A stretch of 64,000 bases of DNA. Origin: Camarhynchus parvulus. Its lineage: Eukaryota; Chordata; Aves; Passeriformes; Thraupidae. How positions within the stretch are numbered: the first letter of the stretch is position 1; each line of letters opens with the position of its first letter. The notes beneath the pieces were generated by a model. That model did no database searches. It had not been told where the DNA came from and saw only the letters and a list, made by a program, of their open reading frames with translations. The position numbers and the translations under genes are program-made. The stretch spans positions 9,224,001 through 9,288,000 of the forward strand of contig NC_044581.1 in NCBI RefSeq assembly GCF_901933205.1, written 5' to 3'. Positions 61,601 through 64,000 of this stretch are shown in pieces.

Positions 61601-64000
61601 GGAGGGAGGAAAAGTGCTGCAGCACTAACTTGTTTGAACGGCTAAAATCAAAGGTGTTTTTTAAAAATTTATCCTCTTGGCAATATCTAATAACTAAACT
61701 TGAGATTGAAGAAACTGTAGTGCTGTTTTTTCATCTAACTCTACAGAGCAAATCTGAAAACAACACAAGTGGATACATTGTCATAAATGAAGGTCTTAAC
61801 TTCTTTACAGGAAAGTAACAGTAGTAATTTTCAACTGTTGGTAGTGCTCTCTTAAAAATTAGCAACAAAATAGGTAGTGTGCCATTCATACATAAATAAG
61901 GAAATTCTGGAGGGAAATTTAAATGGATCAGTTTAGGGATTTTTTGTAATTTTGAGACCTAAAGCAATTTTTCAAACTTGTGAAATTGAGAAATGATTCT
62001 ATGTGGAATTACAGTGCTTCTTAGCACTTTATTTGCTGCATTTTACATTATCAAAATTGTCAACACATCTTGGTTGCCTTTTCTCATAGTAGCTGTTAAA
62101 CACACAAAACTCTGACTCTGCTTTCTCTTTGTAGTCTGCACTGTTGATCCAGAAATGATACTCCTGGTTTTGACATTGTAATTCACAAGTCATCTGTTGC
62201 AGTATTAGCATTTATCAAAAAGTCAGTAGGCAAAACAAAACATGGTGATCTTCAAGGTAGTCTGTTCCATCTAAGGTCTGGTGGTGTTCCTGCAGCAGGC
62301 AATGCACAGCAGCTCATTGCTGCCTAGCGTGTTGCCTTAGAATAGGTGGTGAAATGAATGTTTATCAGAACCTACTTGAAGTTAGATGAACACAGAAAAC
62401 CTGTTCAAAACACTCTGAGAGGAAAGGGTAAGTAACACCTGTCTAATAAATATTGTTTGTGGTGTATTATAACTTGGACCGGTTATTGTGTTATGAGATA
62501 ATATTGCAAATACCAGTTGAATTCTATCCTTACAGACAGTCTAAGTGCAAGACCAATTATGAATTGGTCCTCATAAGTATATTGCAAACAAAACTGAGTG
62601 TATGCTAGTGAATGTAATGAACCAATAGAAATTAATACAACCTATGGTTAAATCTGGTTAGGATTCATAGGCAAAAGGACTGGCAGAAATTGTAACAGCT
62701 CTAAATCAGCTGGAATCAGCGCAGACCAGGCTGATTACTTTATAAACCTGGCATATCTGTTGTATTATAGTCAATATACAGATTAAACCAAAGATATTTA
62801 CCTTCTTCTTTGATCTCTCTGACTTCTTGGAAATGTTCTTTACTTTCGTATGGAGATGGTATAAAACCTTGGGGGGAAAAAGGAGCAATATATTGAATGG
62901 GAAATTGAAATTTGTGTATTAATACTTGAACTCCTCATATAAGCACCAAAAAATTGAAGTAATTGTTTTAACATTACTTCAAAGATGAATTTGACGTGTC
63001 AGACTTTTAATTGTAAACTCTCCAATTTCTCTTTCAAGAAACAAGGTTTGGAAAGAGCATTAAACCTGCTAGGCTTTCCGTAGTTCAGCATATATTAGGA
63101 GCTCAGCTGGCACTATGCTGAAATCCACAGGAGTTTTCAGATGCACTGTGAATTTCATATTGAGCCTCAGATTGTCTTCATTTATTCCCTAGGCTGATGA
63201 TACTCATGGGCAGAGAGCAGGCTGCCAGTCCTGTGCCCTGGTGGGGCTGTCCTGTCACTCCTGGAGGCAGCACAAACAAATGCAGTGGGTCACCCTCCAG
63301 AGGGAGGGTCATAAGGAGTGTTGGAGCATTTTGGGCAATTCTCAATTAACAACATCTAGATCTAGCTTTTGAAACCTGATTACAGCACAGCAATGACCTG
63401 GAAATGTTTATCCTTTCATAGATTTTTCCTCTTGCCAGTAGCAAACATTTGTTATTTAGAAAGAACAAAATGAAAAATATGAAAAACAGCAAGAGCCTTT
63501 AGGGGTTTGGGTGACAGGCTGGGTGTCATCTTGGCAGTTGTAATCCTTTTTGTGAGCTGGTGTAATTTCATTCTCTGTTTTCCTTCCCCCCCCCACCTCA
63601 AGAAAAGTATTTTGTAGCAGGAGAGGATATGGAAAGGGTTGGCTGTGTAGTTGTGTACACACACAAGCCACCAAGAGTCTGGGATCTTTCCCTCCATTTA
63701 AGCATTCTTCCCATCCCTGGCACCCACCTTGGCATAGCAGCAGGTGATGAGCAGCAGGGGCAGGAGGTATCCCACCAGCAGGATGGTGATCTTGTACATC
63801 TGCTTGGCTGTGGAGCCGTTTGCCCAGTGCTCCCAGCAGAAAGAGCTGTTGGGTGCCTGCTGGTGGCCACTCATGAGGGCCTGGTGCTGGGCCACGGGGA
63901 TGGCGATGAGGAGGGACAGCAGCCAGATGGCAGCCACGCCGAGGGCAGCGTTGCGCTTGCTGCGGATGCAGGGCGAGCGTTTGGCGTGGACCACAGCAAT
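52615..64000 (-). CDS. GALR1L: GALR1L, galanin receptor type 1-like GPCR (5' end outside window)
   Basis: Class A neuropeptide receptor of the galanin family at the cell surface. Visible coding pieces: exon 1 end 64000-63728, exon 2 62867-62802 and exon 3 52932-52615, all joined in phase 0 (91 + 22 + 105 residues). The window cuts in just after the expected DRY motif. Visible features are TM4, ECL2 with two N-glycosylation sites (NSS, NGS) and the disulfide cysteine in FCWEHW, TM5 ending LLLITCCYAK, then a basic third loop (NISKKSERSKKK). TM6 follows with SWLPHHII, and TM7 with NPILY, then ENFRKACRQVFTC with likely palmitoylated cysteines. The protein ends in TNV, a class I PDZ-ligand form. 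The two introns fall where the GALR1 family has them. The sequence is GALR1-like but clearly diverged from GALR1. A GALR1-like paralogue known from chicken fits the location. Intron 2 is about 9.9 kb. Confidence 0.88.
58985..59079. repeat. T-rich low-complexity tract
   Basis: Runs of T broken by GG or GGG, ending in an uninterrupted run of about 21 T. The complement resembles the A/C-rich tracts seen elsewhere in the window. The associated Lys-rich reading frame is an artefact. Confidence 0.85.
59301..59484. repeat. 45-bp minisatellite in GALR1L intron 2
   Basis: AGGGAGGGCAGGGAGCACAG opens units at 59301, 59346 and 59391 (period 45) and at 59451. The third unit is 60 bp because a 15-bp GAGCACAGCTGGAGG piece is duplicated inside it. 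The last unit is partial. Unit lengths are multiples of three, which yields the repetitive Cys/Leu frames on the minus strand; these are not genes. Confidence 0.9.
61452..61475. repeat. (GT)12 microsatellite
   Basis: Uninterrupted GT dinucleotides, about 12 copies, likely polymorphic. Confidence 0.95.
62868..63727 (-). other. GALR1L: GALR1L intron 1
   Basis: Intron of about 860 bp with GTGGGT donor directly after codon AAG (63727) and a C-rich tract before the CAAG acceptor at 62868. Nothing else is recognised in it. Confidence 0.8.

Larger units (their letters stand above)
52933..62801 (-). other. GALR1L: GALR1L intron 2
   Basis: Large AT-rich intron with GTAAAT donor (62801 onward) and CTTCTTCAG acceptor (52935-52933). 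It holds a T-rich homopolymer region (58985-59079), the 45-bp minisatellite at 59301-59484, an A/C-rich tract (about 60585-60680) and a GT microsatellite (61452-61475). None of the short frames resembles a protein. The long T tract and A/C tract look like low-complexity expansions. Confidence 0.7.

Overview
The window is vertebrate nuclear DNA, most likely from a bird. Four genes are recognisable from their exons. In order they are NFATC3 (5' end only), DUS2 (complete), DDX28 (complete apart from a 5' frame break) and a galanin-receptor-1-like gene, GALR1L (3' part only). NFATC3, DUS2 and DDX28 are neighbours in the same order on human 16q22.1. Several CR1 LINE fragments, short introns, GC-rich CpG-island promoters and a GALR1-like gene at this locus all point to a sauropsid, probably avian, genome. 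The species cannot be named from the sequence.

Layout. Bases 1-4661 are intron 1 of NFATC3, whose first coding exon (4662-4761, minus) sits in a CpG island running to about 5450. Next comes a CR1 3' end, interrupted by a minisatellite of about 700 bp (5774-6482) that seems to have grown out of CR1 sequence, then a second CR1 fragment (6925-7320). Bases 7321-33255 are an AT-rich intergenic stretch in which I recognise no gene; it holds one CR1 fragment and two GC-rich blocks. DUS2 runs on the minus strand from 48015 to 33256 in 15 coding exons that join without a frame break into a 490-residue protein. DDX28 is an intronless plus-strand gene (48461-50094), head to head with DUS2 across a shared CpG island. 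GALR1L runs on the minus strand from beyond the right edge to 52615. Two of its exons are complete, plus the end of the first.

Function. DUS2 makes dihydrouridine in cytoplasmic tRNA, DDX28 is a mitochondrial RNA-granule helicase needed for mitoribosome assembly, NFATC3 is a calcium/calcineurin-controlled transcription factor, and GALR1L is a neuropeptide GPCR. DUS2 and DDX28 may share a promoter; otherwise the genes are linked by old synteny rather than by a common pathway.

The points most worth a second look are: the frame break that separates the DDX28 start and targeting peptide from its helicase body; the minisatellite seeded inside a CR1 element; a GC-AG intron right after the catalytic-cysteine exon of DUS2; and the GALR1L gene itself. 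I saw no prokaryote-type system, CRISPR array, tRNA or rRNA. No wholly new biological system could be supported.
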